Assembly (NCBI GenBank): GCA_965116945.1
Contig: OZ220734.1
Span: forward strand, 2,914,001 to 2,978,000
Reading direction: 5' to 3'
Origin: Plut-88900 sp965116945
GTDB taxonomy: Bacteria > Chloroflexota > Dehalococcoidia > Plut-88900
DNA length: 64,000 nucleotides
The notes under the pieces: model-generated
What the model saw: only the letters and a program-made list of their open reading frames with translations
Told to the model about the DNA's origin: nothing
The model's database searches: none
Position numbers and translations under genes: made by a program
Part shown: positions 35,748 through 43,074 of the stretch, piece by piece
Layout of the letters: the number at the start of each line of letters is the position of its first letter
Position numbering within the stretch: position 1 is the first letter of the stretch

Positions 35748-36362
35748 ATGATTTACGAATTTCGCACCTACACGCTGAAACCAGGCGGAGTCCCAGAGTT
35801 CGAGAAGATATTTGGAGAGGCGTTGCCACACAGGGAGCAGTATTCGAAGCTGGCGGCCTTCTGGCACACGGAAGTCGGGCCCTTGAATCAGGTTATTCAC
35901 GTCTGGGGATATGAAGACGTCCAGCAGAGGTCGGAAATCCGTGCGGCGGCTGCACAAAACCCTAACTGGCCCCCGAAGGGAGGCCATCTCATCGTAAAGA
36001 TGGAAAGTGAAATCGTGGTCCCGGGGCCCTTCCAGAACCCGATTGAGCCCGGTAACTACGGTCCTCTCTACGAGATGCGTTACTATGATGCCAGACCCGG
36101 TTCCATGCCCGAGATCATGGAGGCCTTTGGAAACAAACTACCCGATCGTCGCAAGCATTCGGACCTGTTCTTCGCAGGATCCACGGACATGGGTCTGCTT
36201 AATAAGCTGATCCACATCTGGCCCTACAACGACATGAACCACCGCACGGAGACACGGGCCGCAGCGGTCGCCGCGGGGGATTGGCCTCCGCCAATCGGGC
36301 CGCACATCGTCAACATGAATACGAAATTCATGCTCCCGTCGGCATTCTCGCCTGTTCAGTAG
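35748..36362 (+). CDS. NIPSNAP family protein (two tandem domains), paralogue
   Basis: This 204-residue paralogue starts at ATG 35748 with TGGAGG five bases upstream. The two internal repeats begin IYEFRTYTLKPGGVPEFEKI and LYEMRYYDARPGSMPEIMEA. Conserved HVWGYEDVQQRSEIRAAA and HIWPYNDMNHRTETRAAA show the same heart of each repeat as in the gene upstream. A strong hairpin terminator follows 29 bases after the stop. Encoding two near-equivalent tandem-domain proteins suggests a heterodimer or different substrates. No catalytic residues can be assigned. Confidence 0.9.
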   Translation: MIYEFRTYTLKPGGVPEFEKIFGEALPHREQYSKLAAFWHTEVGPLNQVIHVWGYEDVQQRSEIRAAAAQNPNWPPKGGHLIVKMESEIVVPGPFQNPIEPGNYGPLYEMRYYDARPGSMPEIMEAFGNKLPDRRKHSDLFFAGSTDMGLLNKLIHIWPYNDMNHRTETRAAAVAAGDWPPPIGPHIVNMNTKFMLPSAFSPVQ

Positions 36363-36391
36363 CTAGCGAGCTAGACTTTCCAGGGAAACGA

Positions 36392-36424
36392 AATCGGGGC
36401 GCCGGCAATACCGGCGCCCCGATT
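36392..36424. terminator. Bidirectional hairpin terminator
   Basis: A perfect 14-bp stem, AATCGGGGCGCCGG (36392-36405) with its complement (36411-36424), flanks a CAATA loop. It lies between the convergent NIPSNAP and D-2-hydroxyacid dehydrogenase genes. On the minus strand it is followed by a short T-rich stretch (TTTCGTTT). Shape and position make it a terminator for both genes. Confidence 0.85.
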
Positions 36425-36445
36425 AATGTTCCGACTTGTTGAATG

Positions 36446-37423
36446 CTAGATGACCTGGTTGTAGAGGGCGGGTTGTCCTGAGGTGAGCCGGGTCACGTTT
36501 TCCAGGAGAATGTCTATAACATTGTCCTCATAGGCTTGTGTCTCGCCGCCGGAGTGCGGCGTCAGCACAACGTTGTCCATGTCCCAAAGAGGGCTGTCGT
36601 CCGCTAGTGGCTCCTGCCCAACAACATCCAGCCCCGCCCCGGCGATTACGCCGCCCTTGAGGGCCTCGATCAAGGCTTGTTCATCCACGCACCCGCCCCG
36701 AGCCATGTTTATCAGGTAGGAGGTGAGTTTCATCCGGGAGAGTGAGTCGGCGTTTATTATGTTTCGGGTCTGGCCGTTGAGGGAACAGGTTAAGACCAGG
36801 ACATCTGAATTCGCGAGCAGTTCGTCGACCTTGTCCGGGGTAACAACCTTGTCAGCGGGGCCCTCGGCGGTGGCGGGATCGCGCTTCGTGGCAAGCACCG
36901 TCATGTCGAAGGCCTTGGCAATTTTGGCCACCCGAGACCCAATCGCGCCCATCCCAACTATGCCCAGGGTCTTGCCGGCAAGCTCGTCCTCACGCTTTGG
37001 AATCTCGGAGATCATTCCTCGCCAGAAGTGGTCGCTCTGATGGCGCGCTCCCGACTTCAGGTGTCGAGTCAAGGACAGTATCAGGGAGAAAGTATGCTCG
37101 CTGACAGCGTTTTTGTTTACGCCGCTGGCATTGGCGAGCCTGACGCCTCGGGAGCGCAGCTCGTCCAGGGGGAACTGGTCGTAGCCGGCGCCTATGGACT
37201 GGATGAAGCGAAGGTTGGGAGTGCTTGCGAGAATGTCGTTCTGCCATAGACCGGATATGACCAGGACGTCGAGTTCCGAGCCCTGCGCCACAAGGGAGTC
37301 GTAGTCCCAGACTTGGAAACTGGATATGCCCGTATCACGTTTCTTGAAGGTTTCGTCGAGGGCGTAGGCCACATGGGCAAAGCAGATTCGTAGGGAGTCT
37401 TTATAGGGAAATGGGCTTGTCAT
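36446..37423 (-). CDS. D-2-hydroxyacid dehydrogenase
   Basis: This 325-residue protein has the NAD-binding LGIVGMGAIGSRVAKIAKAF. Catalytic Arg is in INMARGGCVDEQAL, Glu in DVVGQEPLADDSPLW, and His in VVLTPHSGG, so the active site is complete. It oxidises or reduces D-2-hydroxyacids with NAD(P). The start at 37423 (MTSPFPYKDS) is preferred over a codon 11 residues upstream. The bases around this start codon are exactly repeated at the start of the next upstream gene (see the 14-bp repeat), suggesting that a gene was inserted between it and its original promoter. Confidence 0.92.
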   Translation of the reverse strand: MTSPFPYKDSLRICFAHVAYALDETFKKRDTGISSFQVWDYDSLVAQGSELDVLVISGLWQNDILASTPNLRFIQSIGAGYDQFPLDELRSRGVRLANASGVNKNAVSEHTFSLILSLTRHLKSGARHQSDHFWRGMISEIPKREDELAGKTLGIVGMGAIGSRVAKIAKAFDMTVLATKRDPATAEGPADKVVTPDKVDELLANSDVLVLTCSLNGQTRNIINADSLSRMKLTSYLINMARGGCVDEQALIEALKGGVIAGAGLDVVGQEPLADDSPLWDMDNVVLTPHSGGETQAYEDNVIDILLENVTRLTSGQPALYNQVI

Positions 37424-37427
37424 TGTG
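37414..37427. repeat. 14-bp direct repeat, left copy
   Basis: GGCTTGTCATTGTG covers the start codon of the D-2-hydroxyacid dehydrogenase (CAT on this strand). An identical copy lies at 38096-38109, covering the start codon of the GIY-YIG gene. Bases beyond both ends differ, so the match is exactly 14. Confidence 0.8.
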
Positions 37428-37475
37428 GGGTTTTCCTTTATATGCCCGGTTCTCATTCAGGTAGTAAGGCCATGG

Positions 37476-38105
37476 CTAAGTCTGGTCTTCATTCATCCGG
37501 TCGCGTCTCTCCATAAGGGTCTCATGTTGGTATTTCCACTGTCTTATCCCTTGTCTCATGTGGCTCTTGCCCACCTTTTGCGTTAGCGTGGTTAAGGCGT
37601 AACGCTCATCTTTATACAAAACCCCAGTTTGACCGTCCGCAACTTCGCATTGGATATCTTGATCATCCACCAGCGTCAACTTCTCTCCAATTGGTATGTC
37701 AAGACTGTCAAAAGTAGCTATATCCCGCTTGTCCTTCTTTTGGACAGTTGTATCGATTGACGCCGAGTCTTCCTTGGACAGTTTGGGCGCGAAATCTGTA
37801 AGGTTCTTTTTCTCGTACGTTTCTAACACCAAGACAACGCGCCACGGTTCAACTTCGTAGAACTCCCCTCTCCAATGTCTCTTGGCAGGATGAAAGACCT
37901 CATGGAGAAGTCTCTCGACTTTATCGATGTCATCCACAAGGGAAGCTCGATAGCAGGTATAGGGTAGCGGAACACTGGTATTAAGTTCCTTTATACGTTC
38001 ATCCAAAGGCCTTTTAGTCTTGCCTATTTTTATTACCGAAGACTCGAAAGCTGCATTTTCCAGAATATAGATAGTCCCCTGCTTCGATGTGTCTTGGCTT
38101 GTCAT
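37476..38105 (-). CDS. GIY-YIG (T5orf172-like) domain protein with a RAMA/DUF4357-like tail
   Basis: The 209-residue protein starts MTSQDTSKQGTIYILENAAF. The segment IKIGKTKRPLDERIKELNTS, then LLHEVFHPAKRHWRGEFYEV, is characteristic of T5orf172/MUG113 GIY-YIG nuclease-superfamily domains (about residues 10-95). After a charged Lys/Asp linker comes IPIGEKLTLVDDQDIQCEVA and GVLYKDERYALTTLTQKV, which resembles the small domain (RAMA or DUF4357) attached to some modification-linked nucleases. The gene is distinctly richer in A+T than its neighbours. It is enclosed by a 14-bp direct repeat, which suggests insertion. DNA cleavage is inferred from the fold, not shown. Confidence 0.8.
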   Translation of the reverse strand: MTSQDTSKQGTIYILENAAFESSVIKIGKTKRPLDERIKELNTSVPLPYTCYRASLVDDIDKVERLLHEVFHPAKRHWRGEFYEVEPWRVVLVLETYEKKNLTDFAPKLSKEDSASIDTTVQKKDKRDIATFDSLDIPIGEKLTLVDDQDIQCEVADGQTGVLYKDERYALTTLTQKVGKSHMRQGIRQWKYQHETLMERRDRMNEDQT

Positions 38106-38109
38106 TGTG
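38096..38109. repeat. 14-bp direct repeat, right copy
   Basis: This is an identical copy of 37414-37427, 682 bases apart. It covers the start codon of the GIY-YIG gene, so both neighbouring genes begin ATG ACA AGC C on the minus strand. It is consistent with a target-site duplication or recombination junction. Confidence 0.8.
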
Positions 38110-38161
38110 AAACCTTAGTGCTTTGCGTTGTCGAGTGAGTAGAACGCCTAATCCCGCTCCC

Positions 38162-38923
38162 TCAGAACCAGCTGACACCCTTTTGATAGCCGCCTGAAAT
38201 GTGCAGGGCGGTGCCCGATACCCATCTTGAAGCCGGGCTTGCGAGATACCTCACGGCTTCCCCGATGTCTCTCGGAGCCCCTAGTCCCAGGGGGTATTCG
38301 GCAGTCTTGCCTTCGTCCTCTTCTTTAGACCATCCGAACTCTTTGGAACGCACAAGGCCGGGAGTCACTGCATTAACGCGGACACCCTTGTCGGCAACGT
38401 GGGCTGAGAAGGCCATGGTCAGGCCCAATACACCGGCCTTGGACGTATTGTAGGCGGGGGACATGCCTTTTGACCCTATGCGCGCCGACTGGGAGCTGAT
38501 GTTTACTATCGCCCCGCTGCCCGCCTTGAGCATCGGTTGGAGCACGGCCTTGGAACAGTAGAAGACCCCGCTAAGGTTGACGTCTATAACCCGGGTCCAC
38601 TCCTCATCGGGGAGGTCCCAGGCGCTGCCGTCCGGGGCGTCGATACCGGCATCGTTGACTAGGATGTCCAGGCGTCCGAAGGTGCGCAAGGCAAGGTCAA
38701 CGAGTAAGTGCGCCTCAGCGGAATGGCTTGTATCCATCCGCATATAAGTAGCCTTTCCGCCAAACTCCTTGACCATGCGAACGGTCTCCGAGGAGTCGAG
38801 CAAATCTCCTATGACAATGGAGGCGCCTGCCTCGGCGAGGACCAGGGCGATGCCTCGGCCTATGCCTCGGGCGCCTCCGGTGACTATGGCAACCTGGTTA
38901 TCGAGTCTCGTTGCGTCTGGCAT
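38162..38923 (-). CDS. SDR family oxidoreductase
   Basis: This 253-residue classical SDR has TGGARGIGRG in the first turn, ILVNDAGIDAPD (an NDAG variant of NNAG), catalytic Ser in NISSQSARIG, and YNTSK as the Tyr-Lys pair. It is thus a complete enzyme acting on a hydroxyacyl or sugar/alcohol substrate with NAD(P). The C-terminal tail ends GGYQKGVSWF. It begins eight bases after the CoA-transferase gene stop, so it belongs with the CoA-activation genes upstream. Confidence 0.92.
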   Translation of the reverse strand: MPDATRLDNQVAIVTGGARGIGRGIALVLAEAGASIVIGDLLDSSETVRMVKEFGGKATYMRMDTSHSAEAHLLVDLALRTFGRLDILVNDAGIDAPDGSAWDLPDEEWTRVIDVNLSGVFYCSKAVLQPMLKAGSGAIVNISSQSARIGSKGMSPAYNTSKAGVLGLTMAFSAHVADKGVRVNAVTPGLVRSKEFGWSKEEDEGKTAEYPLGLGAPRDIGEAVRYLASPASRWVSGTALHISGGYQKGVSWF

Positions 38924-38931
38924 GGCGTTTC

Positions 38932-40179
38932 CTAGGTTATCCCTTCTTCGCTGAGGGAAGCTATCTCATCTGATGTGAGGCCGAGCAGCCTGGAGTAGAC
39001 CATTTCGTTATCGTGCCCGAGACCCACCGATCCCCGCCAAATCTTACCCGGTGTTTCCGAAAACTTAGGCACTATGCCCGTGCCTTTCACCTTCCGGCCA
39101 AGCTGAACATCCTCCCATTCCACGTGCATTTGCCGCATCTCGTAGTGGGGATCGTTGGCGGTGTCATCGGGAGTCATGATGGGACAGCAGGCAACCTGGG
39201 CCTCGTTCATAGTCTCGACTATCTGGTCGACTGTACGCTCCTCGGCCCAGGCCCGGATTATCGCGTCAAATTCCAGCCCCTCAGGCGTGTACACTCCTTG
39301 GTGGGCCTTGCGCCACTTCTCCTCCTTGGGGTCGAGACCCAGGACCTCGCATACTCTGTCGTAAGGAGTGCCCACGGCGGCGATGATGACCCATCCGTCC
39401 TTAGCCCGAAAAACGTCATAGGGTTGGAATAGGCCTGCCTTATTCCCGGATCGGCCCCGATTCAATCCCATTTCGTAGTATGCAACCATGGTGCCCGCCA
39501 GAATCTTGTGGATCGCCTCGTACTGGGCAAGGTCAATGACTTGTCCCTGGCCCGTGCGCTGGGCGTGTATGTAACCGGCCAGAGATGACCATAAACAGAA
39601 ACCCGCGGTAATGTAGTCGGCGGTCCAGGGTACGGCGCGGACAGGGGGCTCCGGGTCGGCGAAACCGGTGAGATGCATCATGCCTCCGAAACCCTGGCCA
39701 ATGAAGTCGTAGGAGGCGCGGCCAAGGTAGTCTGGATGGCCGGTCTGCCCGTATCCCGAGACATGACAGATCACTATTTTAGGGTTGGCCTTGAGGACTT
39801 CCTCGTCGGTGATTCCCCAGCGCTTGTACGCTCCGGGCTTGGAGGACTCCATCCAGATATCTGACTGGGCAATGAGCTGCAGGAACAGTTCCTTGCCCCG
39901 TGGCTTGCTGAGGTCCAGAGTGACGTGGAACATGTTTCGTCGCTCCTGCACCCAGGCGCTGGCGGCTTTGACGCCGTCCGGGCCTTCCAGGGGGAATTCC
40001 AGGTTTCGCCACACAAGGTCGCCCTCGCCGGGACGTTCCACCTGGATAACCTCGGCGCCCATTTCTGCGGCGAGAAGGGCGGCGAAAGGTTGGGCAATGA
40101 TGGTACCACTGGACAAAATCTTTACGCCCTGCAGAGGCCCGAATACCTCCGGAACGAGGGGGGCTGTATCGGCGGTCAT
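38932..40179 (-). CDS. CaiB/BaiF family CoA transferase
   Basis: This 415-residue family III CoA transferase begins with LVPEVFGPLQGVKILSSGTI and has AALLAAEMGAEVIQVERPGE. The catalytic Asp lies in YLGRASYDFIGQGFGGMMHL (position near 170), and the mid-region HAQRTGQGQVIDLAQYEAI is also typical. It moves CoA between carboxylic acids, as in carnitine, oxalate or benzylsuccinate metabolism. GGGAGGAAGAC precedes the ATG. It is followed by the SDR and preceded by an acyl-CoA ligase (49 bases), which gives a compact activation-and-oxidation set. Confidence 0.94.
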   Translation of the reverse strand: MTADTAPLVPEVFGPLQGVKILSSGTIIAQPFAALLAAEMGAEVIQVERPGEGDLVWRNLEFPLEGPDGVKAASAWVQERRNMFHVTLDLSKPRGKELFLQLIAQSDIWMESSKPGAYKRWGITDEEVLKANPKIVICHVSGYGQTGHPDYLGRASYDFIGQGFGGMMHLTGFADPEPPVRAVPWTADYITAGFCLWSSLAGYIHAQRTGQGQVIDLAQYEAIHKILAGTMVAYYEMGLNRGRSGNKAGLFQPYDVFRAKDGWVIIAAVGTPYDRVCEVLGLDPKEEKWRKAHQGVYTPEGLEFDAIIRAWAEERTVDQIVETMNEAQVACCPIMTPDDTANDPHYEMRQMHVEWEDVQLGRKVKGTGIVPKFSETPGKIWRGSVGLGHDNEMVYSRLLGLTSDEIASLSEEGIT

Positions 40180-40228
40180 GTCTTCCTCCCGGTTGGAGTG
40201 GAGCGATTATAAGCCTGATAGCGGGACA

Positions 40229-41884
40229 CTATGTGAAATTGGAGTAGCGTTCTAGCTCGCGTTCCCGGAGCTCAACACGGCGGATCTTGCCGCTGATGGT
40301 CTTGGGAAGTTCGGTTACGAACTCTATCTCGCGGGGGTATTTGTAGGGGGCGGTGGATTGCTTTACATGGTCCTGGAGGCTCACCACCAGCTCGTCGGAG
40401 GGGATGTGGCCCGGGGAAAGGATGACGAAGGCCTTGACTATGTCCCCGCGCACGGGATGCGGACTTGCAACGACTGCCGACTCCGCAACTGCCGGATGCT
40501 CGATAAGCGCGCTCTCCACTTCAAAGGGGCCGATGCGGTAACCGGCTGAGATGATGACGTCGTCAGCGCGGCCCACGAAATAATAGTAGCCGTTCTCGTC
40601 TTTGTAGGCTTTGTCACCCGTGAAGTACCAATCGCCCTGGAAGACCCCGCGCGTGGTTTCCTCGTTGCGCCAGTACTCCTGGAAGAGTCCTACGGGGCGG
40701 TCAGGTTTAACGCGCACGGCTATCTGCCCTTCCTCTCCGGGCGGAAGCTCGACACCTTTTTCGCTGACAATGGACACCTGGAAGCCGGGTGTGGGTTTAC
40801 CCATGGAGCCGGGAATGACCGGCAGGCAACGGTAGTTGCCTACTAGGAGGACGGACTCAGTCTGTCCGTAGCCGTCATATATGGTGAGGCCCGTGCCGTC
40901 CTGCCACTGCTTGATGACTTCCGGGTTGAGAGGCTCGCCGGCGCTGGTGCAGTGGCGCAGGCCGGACAGGTCATACCTGGCGAGGTCCTCAAGGACCAGG
41001 AGTCTGTAAACGGTAGGAGGCGCACAGAACGACGTGACGCCGAACTTGCCGAGAATATTCAAGGTGACTCTAGGGTCGAAGCGGCCCTTGGCGTCGTGTT
41101 GCAGGACAGCTGCACCCTGGGTCCACTGTCCGAACAGCTTGCCGTAGGCGGTCTTGGCCCAGCCGGTGTCTGAAATCGTCCATTGGAGGTCGGTGGAGCG
41201 GAGGTCGTGCCAGTATTTGGCGGTTATTACATGGGCTATGCCATAGGACGCCTGGGTGTGCAGGACCATTTTCGGGTAGCCCACGGTCCCCGACGTGAAA
41301 TAGAGCATCAGTGGGTCGTCACTGCGGGTTGGCTCCACCTTATCAAGGTGGGGCGAGGCCTGCGCCATTTCGTCATCGTAAGACAGCCAGCCCGTCCTGG
41401 AGCCTCGCGTCGTCATTAGCACTTTGAGAGAGGGGCATTGTCCGGCGACCTGGTCAACCTTTGAGGCATTGTCAACGTCCGTAACGGCTATAGCTGCATC
41501 CGAAGCGTTTATGCGGTACTCGATGTCCTTTGGAGTACACATTGTCGTGGCAGGCATAGGCAGTACACCGAGTTTGATCATGCCTAGCAGTGCGATGTAC
41601 CACTCGGGGGTGCGGGGGAGCATGAGGAAGGCGCGATCACCCTTCTTTAGGCCTTGTCCTCTAAGGATATTGGCAAAGCGGTTGGACTGGACCTTGAGGT
41701 CCCAGAAGGAGTGACGCTCGGCGGTCGCGCCGTCGGAGTCCACGGTAAGGAGAGCAAGTTTCGTGCGGTCTTCGGCCCACTTGTCGACTACGTCAAAAGC
41801 GAAGTTGTAGAACTCGGGCACGTTCAGCTGGAAGGAGTTGCACGTCTCTTCGTAGTTCTCCATGTTCATGGTAGATTCGTCCAC
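40229..41884 (-). CDS. AMP-forming acyl-CoA synthetase (medium-chain/aryl type)
   Basis: This 551-residue ANL-superfamily ligase has the P-loop LMLYFTSGTVGYPKMVLHT, then LTIYDGYGQTESVLLVG, GDWYFTGDKAYKDENG and the hinge YFVGRADDVIISAGYRIGPF. Catalytic Lys is in LPKTISGKIRRVEL. Overall it looks like the ACSM medium-chain family rather than acetate or long-chain ligases. GTG 41884 has AGGAGGG seven bases upstream and is preferred over an internal ATG. It forms acyl-AMP then acyl-CoA. Its neighbours are a CoA transferase and a flavin oxidoreductase. Confidence 0.93.
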   Translation of the reverse strand: MDESTMNMENYEETCNSFQLNVPEFYNFAFDVVDKWAEDRTKLALLTVDSDGATAERHSFWDLKVQSNRFANILRGQGLKKGDRAFLMLPRTPEWYIALLGMIKLGVLPMPATTMCTPKDIEYRINASDAAIAVTDVDNASKVDQVAGQCPSLKVLMTTRGSRTGWLSYDDEMAQASPHLDKVEPTRSDDPLMLYFTSGTVGYPKMVLHTQASYGIAHVITAKYWHDLRSTDLQWTISDTGWAKTAYGKLFGQWTQGAAVLQHDAKGRFDPRVTLNILGKFGVTSFCAPPTVYRLLVLEDLARYDLSGLRHCTSAGEPLNPEVIKQWQDGTGLTIYDGYGQTESVLLVGNYRCLPVIPGSMGKPTPGFQVSIVSEKGVELPPGEEGQIAVRVKPDRPVGLFQEYWRNEETTRGVFQGDWYFTGDKAYKDENGYYYFVGRADDVIISAGYRIGPFEVESALIEHPAVAESAVVASPHPVRGDIVKAFVILSPGHIPSDELVVSLQDHVKQSTAPYKYPREIEFVTELPKTISGKIRRVELRERELERYSNFT

Positions 41885-41954
41885 GAGGTCCCTCCTCTCC
41901 CTGCGTTGCCGCTATTGTTTCCAAAGACGCGCAGCAGGCGGTGTGCAGGTATAG

Positions 41955-42911
41955 CTACAGGCTCTTGTTGATTTCGCTCAGGGCGGCCACCGTGCGCTCC
42001 CGGGAGACGACAGGGTCGGGGCCCGGGGTGACTATGGAGGCATACACCTCGTTGGCGCCGTCGTCGAAGAGTGCCTGTACTTGGGAGGCTATTGCGTTCT
42101 GGTCGCCGTAGAATGTAAAGGAGTCGATGAGTTCGTCTGAAAGGCCCGAGGCCCTGCTCACTCCGGGGAAGCCTGCGGCGGCAAACATATTGATGTAGTA
42201 CTCCGCAGACGCGAAGTAAGTGAAGTCCTGCCGGACGGCGTCCCGCACTTCGTCAACGTCATCGTGGAGGCAGGTGACGAAGTGGGCGATGAGGGGTGGT
42301 GTAGGGCGGCTCGCATTACTCGCGCCTTCCCTGAGGGCCGGCAGGGCATAGTCCCGAAGGTAGGGTGGAGGGCAGAGCCAGCTAATCGCTCCGTCTGCGA
42401 CTTCACCGCATGCCCGGAAAGCCCCTGTCCCAAGAGCTGAGCCGATCACAGGGACATCGCTGATAGGCGCGCCGATACTGGCATTGGCCCGGTACTGGCT
42501 TCCCTGGAAGTCCACCGCCCCTGTTTGTAGCAATGACCTGGCGACCTGGATGAATTCACGCATGTTTGTAACGGGGCGTCGGAAGTCTGCGCCGTATGTC
42601 TTGATCATTCCGCCCTTGCCGCTGGGCCCGACCCCGAAGCGGAGCCTGCCCGGGGCAAGGCTGGCGATTACCTGGATCTGCTGTACGGAATAGACGGGGT
42701 GTTGGCCCCAGGTAGGGGTGATGGCAGTACCCATCTTAATCGTGTCGGTGATGGCGGCTGCGGCGGAGAAGATGGTGAGGGCGTCGGCGCCCGGGGCCCC
42801 GGTCGTGAGCCACACAGCGGGGATGCCCGCATCTTCCAGGCCTTTGATGCCGCCCACGATGGTCCGCGGGTCTCCGGGGACATTTACTATTCCGACGTTT
42901 CTCTCAGACAT
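41955..42911 (-). CDS. LLM class flavin- or F420-dependent oxidoreductase
   Basis: The product has 318 residues from the preferred ATG 42911 (MSERNVGIVNVPGDPRT), which has AGGAGA at the right distance; an in-frame extension upstream is rejected. It carries IKMGTAITPTWGQHPVYSV and LAPGRLRFGVGPSGKGGMIK, nearly the same motif layout as 22292-23233. It is therefore the second member of this F420/FMN-type subgroup in the window. It is divergent from the acetyl-CoA synthetase gene, 163 bases apart. Confidence 0.9.
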   Translation of the reverse strand: MSERNVGIVNVPGDPRTIVGGIKGLEDAGIPAVWLTTGAPGADALTIFSAAAAITDTIKMGTAITPTWGQHPVYSVQQIQVIASLAPGRLRFGVGPSGKGGMIKTYGADFRRPVTNMREFIQVARSLLQTGAVDFQGSQYRANASIGAPISDVPVIGSALGTGAFRACGEVADGAISWLCPPPYLRDYALPALREGASNASRPTPPLIAHFVTCLHDDVDEVRDAVRQDFTYFASAEYYINMFAAAGFPGVSRASGLSDELIDSFTFYGDQNAIASQVQALFDDGANEVYASIVTPGPDPVVSRERTVAALSEINKSL

Positions 42912-43074
42912 TGGGTTCTCCTGGGAAGTTGGGATGCTTTGCCATATTAGCAGGGGAGAGGTTAGGGGTGGTAGTCCCACCCTGTTTCCACGGTTCCTGG
43001 ATAACTGCTAACATGTCAGCGGATTTTGGGCCTGACTTGGGCCTTGTTTACATCGCAACAACGGGAGAAAGATA

